Assembly (NCBI GenBank): GCA_041690675.1
Contig: JAWLGU010000145.1
Location: 1 to 6,026, forward strand
Origin: UBA7803 sp041690675
GTDB taxonomy: Bacteria; Pseudomonadota; Gammaproteobacteria; Pseudomonadales; Azotimanducaceae
Length of the DNA stretch: 6,026 nt
Reading direction: 5' to 3'
How positions within the stretch are numbered: position 1 is the first letter of the stretch; each line of letters starts with the position of its first letter. Under the pieces are notes generated by a model. The model ran no database searches. It saw only the letters and a list, made by a program, of their open reading frames with translations, and was not told where the DNA came from. The translations under genes and the position numbers were made by a program. This document shows positions 5,820 to 6,026 of this stretch, piece after piece.

Positions 5820-6026
5820 CTACAGCTTCGGCAAAACCTCACGTTCGAACAGCCGCAGGCTCTGCCAGGCCAACTCGGGATCGAGCCCGGCGATCAGCGG
5901 TTTGAAGTGCAGCGCCCCGCCCTGCCGTGCCAGCGCCAGGCACTGCTCGGGGGTGACGATGCGATACGCGCCCGAGGCGAGCAGCTCGGCCGGATCGGAG
6001 ACGTGGTGATAGACGGGGTTGGGCGC
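5820..6026 (-). CDS. Probable luciferase-like (LLM class) flavin-dependent monooxygenase, C-terminal end, 5' part outside window
   Basis: Reading the minus strand from the window edge gives 68 open codons ending in TAG at 5822-5820. There is no start inside the window because the gene begins to the right. The visible tail contains GAYRIVTPEQCLALARQGG, then LHFKPLIAGLDPELAWQSLRLFEREVLPKL. This matches the typical end of bacterial luciferase-like oxidoreductases, where a G.P.E.A..SL.LF...V.P.L pattern closes the protein. Such enzymes use reduced FMN or F420 to oxygenate or dehydrogenate organic substrates, and they are frequent beside SDR, ALDH and CoA-transferase genes in degradation clusters. 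The catalytic barrel and cofactor-binding residues are not visible, so cofactor and substrate cannot be called. It converges with the SDR gene; the stops are 51 bases apart. The coding frame is secure; the family is a recognition from the C-terminus only. Confidence 0.72.
   Translation of the reverse strand, partial: APNPVYHHVSDPAELLASGAYRIVTPEQCLALARQGGALHFKPLIAGLDPELAWQSLRLFEREVLPKL

Noticed and set aside
5765..5823. GTAGCG (5765-5770) and CGCTAC (5818-5823) arms enclosing both stop codons of the SDR/monooxygenase junction as a terminator
   Set aside because: Only 6 bp with a 47-base loop and no T-run; probably chance pairing of two stop codons followed by GC-rich bases. The 51-base gap otherwise holds nothing I can identify.
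1..6026. CRISPR, tRNA, riboswitch, toxin-antitoxin, defence or mobile element
   Set aside because: No repeated spacing pattern, cloverleaf-like segment, transposase frame or terminal repeats were seen; almost all bases are explained by metabolic genes.

Overview
The window is a high-GC stretch of bacterial chromosome holding six protein genes, the first and last cut by the window edges. Base composition, codon use and the mix of families (family III CoA-transferases, MFS carrier, aldehyde dehydrogenase, steroid-dehydrogenase-type SDR, luciferase-like monooxygenase) suggest a metabolically versatile proteobacterium that degrades hydrophobic or cyclic organic compounds. A gammaproteobacterium is my guess; I see no marker gene that fixes the taxonomy. 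No RNA gene, CRISPR array, insertion sequence, prophage gene or plasmid function is visible.

Layout, left to right: (1) the C-terminal half of a family III (CaiB/BaiF) CoA-transferase on +, 1-581; (2) a 12-helix MFS transporter on -, 600-1844; (3) a complete family III CoA-transferase on +, 2042-3247; (4) an aldehyde dehydrogenase on -, 3284-4804; (5) an SDR resembling 3-alpha-hydroxysteroid dehydrogenase/carbonyl reductase on +, 4947-5768; (6) the C-terminal end of a probable luciferase-like flavin monooxygenase on -, 5820-6026. The last gene is only an open reading frame without a start inside the window. Every neighbouring pair lies on opposite strands, so no two visible genes are co-transcribed. 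There are two divergent promoter regions (1845-2041 and 4805-4946) and three short convergent junctions.

Functionally the set fits a peripheral catabolic route: uptake of a carboxylate or other organic solute (MFS), flavin-dependent oxygenation (monooxygenase), alcohol/ketone interconversion (SDR), aldehyde to acid oxidation (ALDH), and CoA activation of the acid by CoA transfer. The substrate cannot be read from the sequence; the SDR type hints at a cyclic or steroid/terpenoid-like alcohol.

The most interesting non-coding signal is that the two divergent promoter regions are AT-rich islands that share the octamer AGTTAGAT, each time inside an imperfect palindrome, suggesting one regulator for the four genes around them. 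Other points are a Gly/Pro/Gln-rich insert near the C-terminus of the aldehyde dehydrogenase and a perfect 10-bp inverted repeat over a stop codon between two converging genes. I see no convincing evidence of a wholly new system; this looks like an accessory catabolic region built from known families.
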